Assembly (NCBI RefSeq): GCF_028736925.1
Contig: NZ_JAQZAT010000001.1
Coordinates: 434,001 to 498,000, forward strand
Direction: 5' to 3'
Length of the DNA: 64,000 nt
Source: Flavivirga sp. 57AJ16
GTDB lineage: Bacteria > Bacteroidota > Bacteroidia > Flavobacteriales > Flavobacteriaceae
The translations under genes were made by a program, and so were the position numbers. The stretch's first letter is position 1. The number at the start of each line of letters is the position of its first letter. The notes beneath the pieces are model-generated. The model was given only the letters and a program-made list of their open reading frames with translations. It ran no database searches and was not told the origin of the DNA. Positions 15,845 to 25,447 of this stretch are shown one piece after another.

Positions 15845-17389
15845 ATGTCTACACCAGGAGAAAAATTAGCTGAATCATTAGAGCAATTAAAAACCATTCA
15901 AGATCAAGGTATAGTAGCCATAAAAGCATCAGATCTCACTAGGGTTCATCGAGAGCGATTGGTTAAGAATAATTTTATTCGCGAGGTCATTAAAGGTTGG
16001 TATATTGCTACACCATTTGATGAAAAAAAAGGAGACAGCACTTCTTGGTTTTCATCATTTTGGGGGTTTTGTGGGAGATATTTAGAAGATCGTTATGGAG
16101 AAGATTATTGTATCTCCGCTGAACAATCCCTCATGCTTCATGCCGGAAACGATTCCGTCCCTATCCAATTAGTCATACGCTCAACCAAAGGAAATAATTC
16201 ACTAACATCACTATTATTTGGCACATCGTTATTTGTAATGAAATCACCCCTGCCAGATATAGCAGAAATCGAAATAAAAAATGGGGTAAGAATGGTGAAT
16301 TTAGCATCCTCTATAATCCATTCAACGCCATCAATATTTACAAGACAGCCCATAGAAGCTAGAACAGCCCTTATAATGATTAGAGATGCCTCTGAATTAT
16401 TAGGTATCTTACTTGATGGGGGGCATTCAACTATAGCGGGTAGGTTAGCAGGAGCATATAGAAATTTAGGTCAGGATAAAATTGCCGATGATATTATAAA
16501 AACCATGAAATCAGCCGACTATGATGTTAGGGAAACTGACCCATTTAAAGAACCCACGCCTATAAAGTTTGATTTAAGGGAACGGTCCCCTTATGTTAAT
16601 CGTATTAGATTGATGTGGCATACCATGAGAAAAGAAATTATAGCCGTATTCCCAAAAGCACCTGGATTACCGGAAGATAAAGATTCTTATATTAAAGCCA
16701 TTGAAGATATTTACACAACGGATGCTTATCATTCTTTATCGATTGAAAGATATACCGTGACACCTGAATTAATTGAACGTGTTAGAAGTGGTGCATGGGA
16801 TGCTAAAGAGAATGAAGATGATCGTAAGCAAAAAGATGCCATGGCCGCAAGAGGATATTGGCAAGCATTTAAGGTCGTTAAAGAAAGTGTCATTCAAATT
16901 TTACATGGAGAAAACCCTGGGAAAGTAGTTGATAAAGATCATGGGGATTGGTATAGGGAATTATTAGCTCCAAGTGTTACTGTCGGTTTATTGAAGGCTT
17001 CTGATTTAGCCGGATATAGAAACATACAAGTTTACATAGGGCAATCAAAACATACTCCAATAAATAAAGATGGTGTGCGTGATGTTATGCCATTACTATT
17101 TGAACTATTAGAAAATGAAGAAGAGGCAAGTATTAGAGCAGTATTAGGGCATTTTATTTTTGTATATACACATCCATATGTAGATGGTAATGGACGCATG
17201 GGACGTTTCTTAATGAATGCAATGCTCGTCTCTGGAGGCTATCCTTGGACTGTAATCCCAACTGAAGAAAGGGATAGATATATGACTGCTCTGGAGAGCG
17301 CAAGCTTTGGGCAAAACATAAAACCTTTTGCTGAATATATTGCCTATTTAGTTACTGCTAGTTTAAAAGGAACGCCAATAGCTAAATAG
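15845..17389 (+). CDS. Fic family protein with N-terminal winged-helix-like domain
   Basis: This 514-residue protein carries the Fic core HPYVDGNGRMGRF, with the catalytic histidine at residue 443; Fic enzymes usually transfer AMP to hydroxyl groups of target proteins. An inhibitory-helix candidate SLSIER has glutamate at residue 301. The usual motif is (S/T)xxxE(G/N), and here arginine follows the glutamate. Residues 1-230 resemble the AbiEi-type winged-helix region (VAIKASDLTRVHRERLVKNN, then EVIKGWYIATPFDEKK). A DNA-binding role for that part is inferred. It lies in an island next to a broken methyltransferase and behind a direct-repeat array, consistent with a toxin or defence function. 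Confidence 0.88.
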   Translation: MSTPGEKLAESLEQLKTIQDQGIVAIKASDLTRVHRERLVKNNFIREVIKGWYIATPFDEKKGDSTSWFSSFWGFCGRYLEDRYGEDYCISAEQSLMLHAGNDSVPIQLVIRSTKGNNSLTSLLFGTSLFVMKSPLPDIAEIEIKNGVRMVNLASSIIHSTPSIFTRQPIEARTALIMIRDASELLGILLDGGHSTIAGRLAGAYRNLGQDKIADDIIKTMKSADYDVRETDPFKEPTPIKFDLRERSPYVNRIRLMWHTMRKEIIAVFPKAPGLPEDKDSYIKAIEDIYTTDAYHSLSIERYTVTPELIERVRSGAWDAKENEDDRKQKDAMAARGYWQAFKVVKESVIQILHGENPGKVVDKDHGDWYRELLAPSVTVGLLKASDLAGYRNIQVYIGQSKHTPINKDGVRDVMPLLFELLENEEEASIRAVLGHFIFVYTHPYVDGNGRMGRFLMNAMLVSGGYPWTVIPTEERDRYMTALESASFGQNIKPFAEYIAYLVTASLKGTPIAK

Positions 17390-17563
17390 AAATTAAAAGT
17401 TAAAATTGAAAAACATTAGAATTAGTGCTTTTTCGTTCAATTTGCAGCTAACTTTTCACTTAAATGTTAAAATTTTCATAAAAAGAGGCAAATTCGGTAT
17501 CAGTGAAATTTGCTCCCTCTGAAAACACCAATAAATCCTAATAATTTCAAATTTCAGCTAGTT

Positions 17564-17576
17564 CCACCTTGAGTAC
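17564..17576 (+). repeat. Attachment-site repeat, right copy
   Basis: CCACCTTGAGTAC, identical to the 3' end of tRNA-Leu at 13974-13986. The bases before it do not form the rest of a tRNA. The Fic-to-repeat gap (17390-17563) shows no gene. Confidence 0.7.
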
Positions 17577-17598
17577 TTTTTAGGTATTATCCTAATTC

Positions 17599-17632
17599 AA
17601 AAAACCTGTAAATATATATTTACAGGTTTTTT
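17599..17632 (+). terminator. Strong terminator just past the island, likely the ancestral tRNA-Leu terminator
   Basis: AAACCTGTAAAT and ATTTACAGGTTT pair across a few A/T bases and are followed by TTTTTT. It starts 23 bases after the right att repeat. Confidence 0.75.
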
Positions 17633-17642
17633 AATTTTAATC

Positions 17643-17880
17643 GATACCAAAACTGATTTTGGTTCTGGAAGCCACACTTATATTGAAGAAGGTGATGCCG
17701 ATTTAAAGACATTTACCATAGATCACGATAGAGAATTTAAAATCCCTTTAATTAAAAGGACAACACAACTTATCAACGACGACTTAGTATTTTATGCTAG
17801 CCCGTGGAGTCCGCCTGCATTTATGAAAAACAAACAAAAACATACTTCAAGGCGGCAAGTTGTTGCCAAAATATTATCAA
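17643..17880 (+). pseudogene. GH30 family glycosidase remnant
   Basis: One frame reads DTKTDFGSGSHTYIEEGDAD, then LKTFTIDHDREFKIPLIKR and DLVFYASPWSPPAFMKNK. This resembles an internal stretch of GH30 glucosylceramidase/beta-1,6-glucanase proteins. A frameshift follows, after which another frame gives LQGGKLLPKYYQ, the next expected GH30 segment. The start, the catalytic glutamates and the end are all missing. Together with the GH92 remnant it shows that the neighbouring polysaccharide locus has been eroded. From here to 18063 no intact gene is visible. Confidence 0.75.
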
Positions 17881-18063
17881 AATGGGGCTTCTGTTCCGCC
17901 TTCAACCAATATTTTAGACAAATGATTATTCCAAACCCTTTTTGCATTGGCTTTTGTAACCTCTAGCTTTTTTACGATTTCCAAGTTCATTTTGGTTGAC
18001 CAACACTAACAATAAATACCAGTTATATATTTTTAATTTTTATTATTTTTTTCCTTTTTATGG

Positions 18064-20259
18064 CTATAAACTAAACATTACTTTTATTCCTTTAGGAGCG
18101 TTTTCAAATTGTAAATAATAGGTTTTTGAGTTACTATCCCAACTTGAACCTTTTGGCATGATTTCTTCTCCGTTTGAATTTAACAGTGTTACTTTTTTTG
18201 GCGAGGAAGGAAAATATACTCGCATGCTATTTATTGTATTTACTGGACTTTTACAAATAAATGTATATTGATTTTTTTCATGTTTTTCGTCTGAAATTCT
18301 GGCTGCAGTAGCCAATACCATAGGTTTATTTTTTTTATAAGCATGTGTTAAATCATACAGAAAAGCCTGTTCTCCCGGCACTATCATTTTTTCCGTAAAA
18401 ACAGGTAAACGTGGATTAAAAAGATCAATCACTGGGCCTTGTGCAAAATAAGGTTCATCACTTACGCTTTCATCCAATACGGCAATCATTTTGTAAGGCC
18501 CTCTTTGAAGCACTAAATTGTTTTTAAACTGAAGGTTCTCTCCAATATTTTTAAAAGCTTGTTTTACTACATTAATAAACGTTATATCGCCACCTGTTTC
18601 CATAACAAACGCTTTTGGGTTTTGTCGTATAACAAATACTTCTCCTTTGCTAATATTGTAATTACCATTTTGAGCATTTAAGGGAAGCCCTAAATGTTTA
18701 AATAGATTCTCTGAAGGGACTTTGGATTTGTTCCGTTTTTGATTCCACCACTCCATGACGCCTTGATAAGGATCGTCGTCTTTTCCTGTATAAATTAAAA
18801 CCCCACCATTTTTCACCCATTTTGCAAGATGTTTATGAACCACTTCTCCAAAAGGTTTCATGTTGGAATAACTCATAATTAAAACCTTTATATCTTTAAG
18901 GGTTTCATCGTATCCTAAATTTTCCATGTGAACGGTTTGCACTGGAATCCCTCTTTTTAAAAGTGGTAATGTTTGACCGTAAAAATTTGAAAAGCGTGAA
19001 TCGTCATACCCATCATGTATTGGAAATCGTTGAAACATCATGGAGTTTCCCATAAGTACACCAATACCATTGTTACCACTAACCTTGTTTTTTGATACTT
19101 TAATATCATTTAGGGCATTAATCATAACTTGCATTTGGGTAGAATAATTATGGGAAATAAGTTCTTGCTTGTTTGAACTTGCCACTTTGTAAGGCCTTGT
19201 ATAAATGCGTTCTGGCCATGGCATGACTTCGTAATTTTCAATTTGTGGGTAAAGCAACTGAGCTGTAAAAGTTGCTTGATAATTTATTTTATAGTCATCC
19301 CATGTTTTTCTTCTGTCTTCGATAGGATCGGTTAAAAAAAACATTTTTCTGCCTGTAGGAGTTGTCATTGAAGCCATAGAGCCATACTCTAAAAAAGCAT
19401 TCTCAAAAGTTCTTTCCTTAACCTTTCCGTTGTAATAGGTAGCTTCACGAGAAGTACCCGTCCAAACCTGGGCTATGTAGCCATCAATACCTGGTAAGGA
19501 CGCTAAACTTGCTTCAGGACTTACAATCATCCATGAAGAATAATTAACCAACGAGTGTGTCGGTATGTATATTTTTACATCCAGTCCTTTTTTCTTACCG
19601 TAAGATTTGGCATATTGAGAAACCTCATCAATTGTTTTGTAATACAAATGGTATTTTAACTTGTTAGACAACCATGTATTTTCAGGGGATTCATGTTGAG
19701 GCCTCCAAGGGAATTTATAATAATCTTTCCATGCTTCCTTAAATGCTGAACTGTAACCTCCACGTGCCCAAAATTCTGGTTCTTCAAGATATATTGACGT
19801 TATACCAACATCAATAACACGCTCTATAACTTCTTTTTTTATATAATCAACAAAACTTTTTTGAGGAACTATATATGGCACATTCCTACCATGCCAGATA
19901 GTATCTCCATTTTTTTGTACTTGTCCTTCACCTAAGTGGTTCTGTCCATCCCATTTCCCTAAAAAGTAATCCTGATAAGAACCCCACGCAATTCCCGTCA
20001 TAAAATGGGCAGTATATCCTTTTTCCTGCCATGATTTTACCCTGTTCTCAAAAACAGATGAACCATCATGATCTGACGGATTACCATTTACACCATAAAC
20101 TATGGCAACATCTGACCGAATATCAATTTCTGGCATCCATTTACTTGATGTTTGAAAAGCTGTTTTGGCTTTTTCATGATTAGCTTTTTCTTGTGCCGAA
20201 ATTAATTGGATAAATAAACACGCTATTAGTGTAGCTATTTTTGGACTGTTGTATTTCAT
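18064..20259 (-). CDS. Secreted glycoside-hydrolase-like protein of unrecognised family
   Basis: This 731-residue protein begins with a signal peptide (MKYNSPKIATLIACLFIQLI...SAQ). Residues 40-400 look like a TIM-barrel: SDVAIVYGVNGNPSDHDGSS, then GITSIYLEEPEFWARGGYSS with paired acidic residues at a strand end. SLPGIDGYIAQVWTGTSREA and YEVMPWPERIYT follow. Residues 400-590 resemble a glutamine-amidotransferase-like fold (VLIMSYSNMKPFGEVVHKHL, WVKNGGVLIYTGKDDDPY). A beta-rich tail follows. This order recalls GH42-type enzymes, but I cannot name a family. It is the last gene of the minus-strand group with the GH127-like and DUF4965 genes, so a role in trimming the imported glycan is inferred. 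Confidence 0.6.
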   Translation of the reverse strand: MKYNSPKIATLIACLFIQLISAQEKANHEKAKTAFQTSSKWMPEIDIRSDVAIVYGVNGNPSDHDGSSVFENRVKSWQEKGYTAHFMTGIAWGSYQDYFLGKWDGQNHLGEGQVQKNGDTIWHGRNVPYIVPQKSFVDYIKKEVIERVIDVGITSIYLEEPEFWARGGYSSAFKEAWKDYYKFPWRPQHESPENTWLSNKLKYHLYYKTIDEVSQYAKSYGKKKGLDVKIYIPTHSLVNYSSWMIVSPEASLASLPGIDGYIAQVWTGTSREATYYNGKVKERTFENAFLEYGSMASMTTPTGRKMFFLTDPIEDRRKTWDDYKINYQATFTAQLLYPQIENYEVMPWPERIYTRPYKVASSNKQELISHNYSTQMQVMINALNDIKVSKNKVSGNNGIGVLMGNSMMFQRFPIHDGYDDSRFSNFYGQTLPLLKRGIPVQTVHMENLGYDETLKDIKVLIMSYSNMKPFGEVVHKHLAKWVKNGGVLIYTGKDDDPYQGVMEWWNQKRNKSKVPSENLFKHLGLPLNAQNGNYNISKGEVFVIRQNPKAFVMETGGDITFINVVKQAFKNIGENLQFKNNLVLQRGPYKMIAVLDESVSDEPYFAQGPVIDLFNPRLPVFTEKMIVPGEQAFLYDLTHAYKKNKPMVLATAARISDEKHEKNQYTFICKSPVNTINSMRVYFPSSPKKVTLLNSNGEEIMPKGSSWDSNSKTYYLQFENAPKGIKVMFSL

Positions 20260-20509
20260 TTATGTTTTATTTAAAATAATCAAGCGCTTAACATTTTTAG
20301 AAATAATACCAATTATTACTCAAAACAACCTCAATGGATTAATTTATTAACATAAAAACCCATCGAATGCTTAAAAGCCAATGGTCACATTTAGCTATTC
20401 ATTTTGGTTATCCCATCGAAACCTTTAATCATTCTGGTTTTTGAAATTAATGATTGGATAGCTCAATCTACTAAAACGATTTATTTATCCAAAAGAAATC
20501 GCGAAAAAT

Positions 20510-20602
20510 TTATTTGTTCTTAAGTGATGTTTCTAATATAAGTTCGCCGTCTTCTAAAATTTCTTGATGGGTAAACCAGTTTCTTTTTAATGCTTTACCC
20601 AT
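20510..20602 (-). pseudogene. GH92 alpha-mannosidase C-terminal remnant
   Basis: The minus strand reads MGKALKRNWFTHQEILEDGE, then LILETSLKNK and a stop. This matches the C-terminal end of GH92 enzymes, which normally reads NGK...W.....I..GG.L...M. Nothing upstream in the frame extends it. The rest of the 20260-20690 gap holds no gene that I can support. Confidence 0.5.
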
Positions 20603-20690
20603 GATCTCCTGAGGTCCTCAAAAACACGTTTACACTACAAAAAGTAACTGTACTCTCAATATTGTTTTATTGTATGCCATTAAATCGACC

Positions 20691-22868
20691 TTAATTTGAC
20701 TTCCACTCTTTGGCGTCCTCGCCATTTCCTATTACAGGAAAAGCCGTTATTCTTAATCTTGCAGCACCCATGGGAACAAGTTCTACACTCTCGGTTTTTT
20801 CTAACGATTTTACTGGACTATCCTGTAACTCGCTAACCAAATCATGTTTGTCTATGGTCCACTTAGGAATCCTTTTTGCCTTAGCCTTTAAAACAATAGG
20901 TGTGCTGGCTGGTGTAAAAGGATAGTTGCTTTCTGGCCACTTTCTGGTTTCTATGGTAAATGAGTTTTCTGGTGTTTCTTCATCTAAAAGCAATCCGTAA
21001 TTCCACGGTGTAGAAGGATAAATTTCGTATGACGGCCATTTTTCTTTATCGACACCTTCTTGCCATTGGGAATCTCCAATAGCGGTTTTGTCGCTTTCTT
21101 TTCGTATATAATTTTCATCTATATTAAGGCTAAAGGTAAGCGGACCATAATCTATACTCACACTGTTATGGTTTTCTTTCCACTTACGCACTTTTAATTC
21201 TTTTGGTAGTGAAAGAATGACGACATCGCCATCTTTCCATTCTCTATCGATCTTGGCATATTGTCCAGAGATTATGGCCATATCTACCGTTTTATTATTG
21301 ATTGACAACAAAGCGTTTTTGCACCATGAAGGAATACGTAAATACAATGGAAAACTAATTTTTTCTGAAGCGTTAAAAGTAAATTTCAAATCATCTTCAA
21401 ATGGGTATTGGGTCTCTAGGGACAACTTTACTTCTTTTCCCTGAGCCACTTTTGCTTTTACCTGAGACGGTACATAGATGGTGGCTGCTAGCCCATTATC
21501 TGGTGTTGCCATCCAAGAATTTTCCACTAAATAAGGCCATCCTTGTCCGTGATTATGTTGACAACATCTGGAACTAAACGGATTCATCATTAAAAAAGGC
21601 CCTTCGTTCATAATGCCAGGTCTATGGTTTTTATCATCATTGATGACCATATTGGGACTTGTAATGTATCTAAGAGATTTTAAGTCGGGCATCATAGTAG
21701 CAGGAAATGTGTTAAAAGTAATTTCCTCTGTGTGATCAGCCCAAAAGGGATCTCCCGTGATCCTCAAAAGGTGTTCATTTGAATTCATTTGTTCCACCAC
21801 CCCACAGGTTTCTATACCTTGTCTAGGATCATCGTAACCCGGTCGGGCATTTTCATCGGCTCCGAACATGCCACCAGGAACCTGACCGAAATGTTTCCTG
21901 ATAATATCAAAGTTTTCGTATGTAGCGTTTAGGTCTTTAGTGTTGTGGCTTAACTGATAGTACTGTGCGGGTTCCCTAAAACCTTGGGCAACATTTACGT
22001 TATGCCAATCTACCAAATTAGCGTACCACTCTGGCCACTCGGTACCTTCCCGTTTTTCTTTCCAGTTCTTAATGTCATCTAAGGTGTTATCTCTTTTGCT
22101 CCATGGTGCGGTATTTCTGTGTATTTTATCAACCAATTCCAAAAGCCATTTTTCGCCCGTTCTATTATATAGCCAAATGACACTGTATAAATTGTCGCCT
22201 CCTCTTACTCTTTGCCAATAATGAATTTTTGATAGCAATTGATCATCTGGCAAGCCCAACTGGTATTTAAAATATTTGGACATGAAGCTTAACACTCTGG
22301 CATCGTTGGCATACTCGTAATAGGATTGCAAACAGTAAAGCATTATCATATTTGGCCAGAAATCCTGGGATCCATCACTACCTAATCTAACAGGGCCAAA
22401 ATTCCCGTCAGCTCGTTGGCTACTCATGGCTGCTTCAATCCATTCTTTGGTCTCAGAAATCATTTTCTCATCTTGAAGGATATAGGCTGTATTCCCATAA
22501 CCTTTTAACCAATAAGGAACTTCTTCCCATCCCCATGCACCATTTCCGTTATTTGAAAGCCACGCATTATTCTCTTTTTGGAGCCATGCACTTATTTCTC
22601 CAAGATGCCCTAAAAGACCGTTTGCTTGTCTTTCCAATGTTTCTTTCATCCAGCCTTTTGGAGTTACAGCACCAACAGGCAGTTTAATTAAAGCACTTGA
22701 AACTAATGGTTTTTTATTGCTAATGTAGTTTACATTAATACTGCTAGTATCTGGTATTTTTTGGTTTGATACTTGTTCTACCTTTGTGTTTAGTGAGTTG
22801 CATGACACAAGCAACACTATAAAACCACATACAGCCCCAAGAAAGTATTTCGTTTTTTTGAATATCAT
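20691..22868 (-). CDS. GH127-like (DUF1680) beta-L-arabinofuranosidase family lipoprotein
   Basis: This 725-residue protein has a lipoprotein signal (FLGAVCGFIVLLVSC, lipobox LVSC), so it is probably anchored in a membrane. The core is an (alpha/alpha)6 barrel of the DUF1680 type: KGWMKETLERQANGLLGHLG, WEEVPYWLKGYGNTAYIL, then ETCGVVEQMNSNEHLLRITG with E353/C355, and SRCCQHNHGQGWPYLVENSW with C435/C436. In GH127 a glutamate and three cysteines bind zinc and one cysteine is the nucleophile; similar residues are present. C-terminal beta domains follow. The exact sugar is uncertain, since DUF1680 includes several GH families. It is followed closely by the GH-like gene and preceded by a DUF4965 gene. 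Confidence 0.82.
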   Translation of the reverse strand: MIFKKTKYFLGAVCGFIVLLVSCNSLNTKVEQVSNQKIPDTSSINVNYISNKKPLVSSALIKLPVGAVTPKGWMKETLERQANGLLGHLGEISAWLQKENNAWLSNNGNGAWGWEEVPYWLKGYGNTAYILQDEKMISETKEWIEAAMSSQRADGNFGPVRLGSDGSQDFWPNMIMLYCLQSYYEYANDARVLSFMSKYFKYQLGLPDDQLLSKIHYWQRVRGGDNLYSVIWLYNRTGEKWLLELVDKIHRNTAPWSKRDNTLDDIKNWKEKREGTEWPEWYANLVDWHNVNVAQGFREPAQYYQLSHNTKDLNATYENFDIIRKHFGQVPGGMFGADENARPGYDDPRQGIETCGVVEQMNSNEHLLRITGDPFWADHTEEITFNTFPATMMPDLKSLRYITSPNMVINDDKNHRPGIMNEGPFLMMNPFSSRCCQHNHGQGWPYLVENSWMATPDNGLAATIYVPSQVKAKVAQGKEVKLSLETQYPFEDDLKFTFNASEKISFPLYLRIPSWCKNALLSINNKTVDMAIISGQYAKIDREWKDGDVVILSLPKELKVRKWKENHNSVSIDYGPLTFSLNIDENYIRKESDKTAIGDSQWQEGVDKEKWPSYEIYPSTPWNYGLLLDEETPENSFTIETRKWPESNYPFTPASTPIVLKAKAKRIPKWTIDKHDLVSELQDSPVKSLEKTESVELVPMGAARLRITAFPVIGNGEDAKEWKSN

Positions 22869-22897
22869 AAAATTAAGTTTGTAAAAATTATAGAATG

Positions 22898-25339
22898 TTA
22901 TTTATTTTTCCAATTTTCAGCAAGTAGTTTGATAAAATACCCTCCCACTACACTTCTAGCTTTAAAGCCTCTTTGTCTTCCACTAGAGGTCATGTGCCAA
23001 TCGCTCATGGGAACACGGTCTTTTGTTTCGATAGCAAATTTATATACAGGGTTTGCTATTTCCTTAAAAACGGATTCATCATCTGTTAAAGTCGCCGTCC
23101 ATAATATCCAATCAGATTTTGTGTAATCGGATCTGTTATCAAGTGGTAAACCATAAGCATTTTGCTTGGTCAAGTAATACTTTAACTCTTTATCTATAAC
23201 ACTTTCAGGAAAGGTGTTTAATCCCATAATTTTGTCCCAAACCAAATTATATTTTTGGCTCCATGTATTCTTGTCATCAAATGTTAATGCATAATGATCT
23301 CCTGCATCGGCCAGCTGCATCCATTCCTTTGCCATTTTTTTGGACATTTTAGAATACTTATCAGCTATAGCCTTTTTACCCAATTGTTCAGCTAAATAGC
23401 CATATCCTGCAATGGCTACTATAGCCTTAATCGAAAGGTTTGCGTTTCTAGCCAAATGACCTGCAAAATCATCTGTACATAATTGGTTTGCTGGATCCAA
23501 TCCTTCTTTTTCTAAATAATTTACCCAAGAGGTTAAGGTGTTCCAGTGTTTTTCAGCATAACTTGCATTGCCCTCTGCCATGGCTATGGCTGCTGTTAAG
23601 ATTAACATGTTTCCAGCTTCTTCTACAGGCATATCCCCTCCATAGGTTTGCCCAGTTGCAATAGGATATGTTCCCAAATCGTGTGCAGGGAAAGGTTTTT
23701 TCCAGTGACCGCTCTCTGTGTAATAAAAAATACCGTTGAGCATTCCTTTTAATAGATCTGGATTGTACACTAAATATTGTGGTGCTGATGGATAGGTGAC
23801 ATCAACCGTATTAATTGAGCCGTTGCTATTATTCTCTTTTGAGAGAAATAAGATTTCCCCTTCTGGGCTTTGAACCAGTTTATGGGCTGCTATACCTTGG
23901 CGGTAAGCTATTTCTAAAATGTTTGCGTATTCCTCTCCGCCTGCTTTTGTAGCATCTTTATATAGTTTTTCATCAAAATTCACGCATTTTTTTATGATAT
24001 TTTTATGTTCTTTATGAGCAGATTTGAGTTCCTTTTCTATAGTACTGCTATTGTCTCTATTCCACCACGGACGAAGCATGGTTCCAAAATAATTAATGGA
24101 ATATACATCATCATAGCCCAACATAACAGTTTCCTTTACAGGTGAATTTGACACTTTCCCTGTATTAATTATAGTGTTTAAAAATAATTTTTTGTCGTTA
24201 ATTTTGGAGTTTCTATCCATAGAAAAAGGATTTGTTAAAAACTCATTTGAAACAAACTGTTCTACAGATTTTTTATTGGGAACAGCCATATATAAATAGC
24301 CCCAATCTATTCTTAATTCATCGCCTTTTTTTCTTAAAATAGGCTGTTCTACTGTACCTGTTTTTAAAATACTTAACTTTCCTGAATTATATTGTTCTGC
24401 AGTAACTTTTTGAGCTGTATTGTTTACTGCAATATCTGAAGACGCGCCAAAGAACAATTTGGTTTCATGTGCTTTCCCGTCATTGGACTTAATTTCGGTA
24501 TCTATGTACGATACTGGACGGGACATGAGGTCTAAATCATCCAATAATAAAGGCGAAGTGAATGTAAGTTTAACATCTACACCTCCACATTCAAACTCAT
24601 AAATAGTTTGTGTGGCATTAAACTCTATATTTTTTTGTGTGGCTTTTACAGTAGAGTTGGGCAATTCAATTCTTTCAACAATACCTGCATCCAAGTAAGC
24701 ACCACCTGCATTATTTACAACATGCATGGCCAGCACATTTTTACCTTTTTTAAGTTTACTGGAAAGCTTTTCTCCTAAAGAAACCATTCTGTAAGCATCG
24801 TTACAACATCCTGCTTGGTAAACCAATTCACCATTAACGTAAAGTGAAATATCATCATCGTTTCTCACTTTTAGAACAGGCTCGAAATTTGTGTCCTCAA
24901 GATTAAACTCTCGCCTCACCCAAATATCCCTACTTTCCCACATCGTTTTTGATACGCCTTCAATGTTTCCAATTGGTGCTGTGGCAGTATTCCAATTACT
25001 ATCATCAAAATCAAATGTCATCCAATTGTTTGCTGGTTTGGATTCGGTAAACTTTACTTGATAATTTTCTTCATCGGCAGCAGAGAGCACCTCTTTGTAC
25101 AAATCACTTTTCTTTCCTAAAAACCGATATGTTTTTCCATCCACTTTAATCATTCCCATTAACGAATGGTCCCTACCCGTCCAATGTTTTGTGGTTTCTT
25201 CATTAACCTCATCACTCATGGACCAAATACTAAAATAAGGGTCGTGGGTTATTAAAGGATACGCTGGTGCCTGGCGTTGTTGAGCATTTATTAATAACGA
25301 AACAAACGTAAATGATGAAAGTAAAAGTTTTTTTAACAT
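22898..25339 (-). CDS. DUF4965/glutaminase-A-like protein with carbohydrate-binding-type insertion
   Basis: The 813-residue protein has a signal peptide (MLKKLLLSSFTFVSLLINAQ) and a DUF4964-type start (APAYPLITHDPYFSIWSMSD). Near residues 100-220 is a GH2-like jelly-roll insertion (WNTATAPIGNIEGVSKTMW, VLKVRNDDDISLYVNGELVY). The DUF5127, DUF4965 and DUF1793-like parts follow (LLLDDLDLMSRPVSYIDTEI, YPSAPQYLVYNPDLLKGMLN, QLCTDDFAGHLARNANLSIK). Relatives are annotated as glutaminase A, but the (alpha/alpha)6 barrel and a location among glycosidases suggest a sugar substrate here. It lies 29 bases upstream of the GH127-like gene. A close paralogue is at 42471-44945. Confidence 0.8.
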   Translation of the reverse strand: MLKKLLLSSFTFVSLLINAQQRQAPAYPLITHDPYFSIWSMSDEVNEETTKHWTGRDHSLMGMIKVDGKTYRFLGKKSDLYKEVLSAADEENYQVKFTESKPANNWMTFDFDDSNWNTATAPIGNIEGVSKTMWESRDIWVRREFNLEDTNFEPVLKVRNDDDISLYVNGELVYQAGCCNDAYRMVSLGEKLSSKLKKGKNVLAMHVVNNAGGAYLDAGIVERIELPNSTVKATQKNIEFNATQTIYEFECGGVDVKLTFTSPLLLDDLDLMSRPVSYIDTEIKSNDGKAHETKLFFGASSDIAVNNTAQKVTAEQYNSGKLSILKTGTVEQPILRKKGDELRIDWGYLYMAVPNKKSVEQFVSNEFLTNPFSMDRNSKINDKKLFLNTIINTGKVSNSPVKETVMLGYDDVYSINYFGTMLRPWWNRDNSSTIEKELKSAHKEHKNIIKKCVNFDEKLYKDATKAGGEEYANILEIAYRQGIAAHKLVQSPEGEILFLSKENNSNGSINTVDVTYPSAPQYLVYNPDLLKGMLNGIFYYTESGHWKKPFPAHDLGTYPIATGQTYGGDMPVEEAGNMLILTAAIAMAEGNASYAEKHWNTLTSWVNYLEKEGLDPANQLCTDDFAGHLARNANLSIKAIVAIAGYGYLAEQLGKKAIADKYSKMSKKMAKEWMQLADAGDHYALTFDDKNTWSQKYNLVWDKIMGLNTFPESVIDKELKYYLTKQNAYGLPLDNRSDYTKSDWILWTATLTDDESVFKEIANPVYKFAIETKDRVPMSDWHMTSSGRQRGFKARSVVGGYFIKLLAENWKNK

Positions 25340-25447
25340 GTAGTTGAATTTTTTTTTATTGAAATTTATATTTTGGGATCGTGTGGTATTCTTGACCTAT
25401 AAGTTTTGGTGTATCATTGCTGCTAAAATACCCACAATCAAACTATA

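Larger units (their letters stand above)
13987..17576. mobile_element. 3.6-kb genomic island inserted at the tRNA-Leu 3' end
   Basis: The segment is bounded by 13-base direct repeats of the tRNA-Leu 3' end. It holds accessory genes only: a broken D12 methyltransferase, a truncated minus-strand gene and a Fic gene. Just past the right repeat lies a strong terminator (17599-17632), which would be the original tRNA terminator displaced by the insertion; another terminator sits just inside the left edge. No integrase is visible, so it is either a relic or was mobilised in trans. Confidence 0.65.

Noticed and set aside
14041-17563. Integrase for the tRNA-Leu island
   Set aside because: All frames were read through the island; none resembles a tyrosine or serine recombinase.
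17880-17990. Minus-strand frame MNLEIVKKLEVTKANAKRVW, about 37 codons
   Set aside because: It looks protein-like but has no stop-to-start gene context and I cannot match it to a family; it may be another remnant beside the GH30 fragment.
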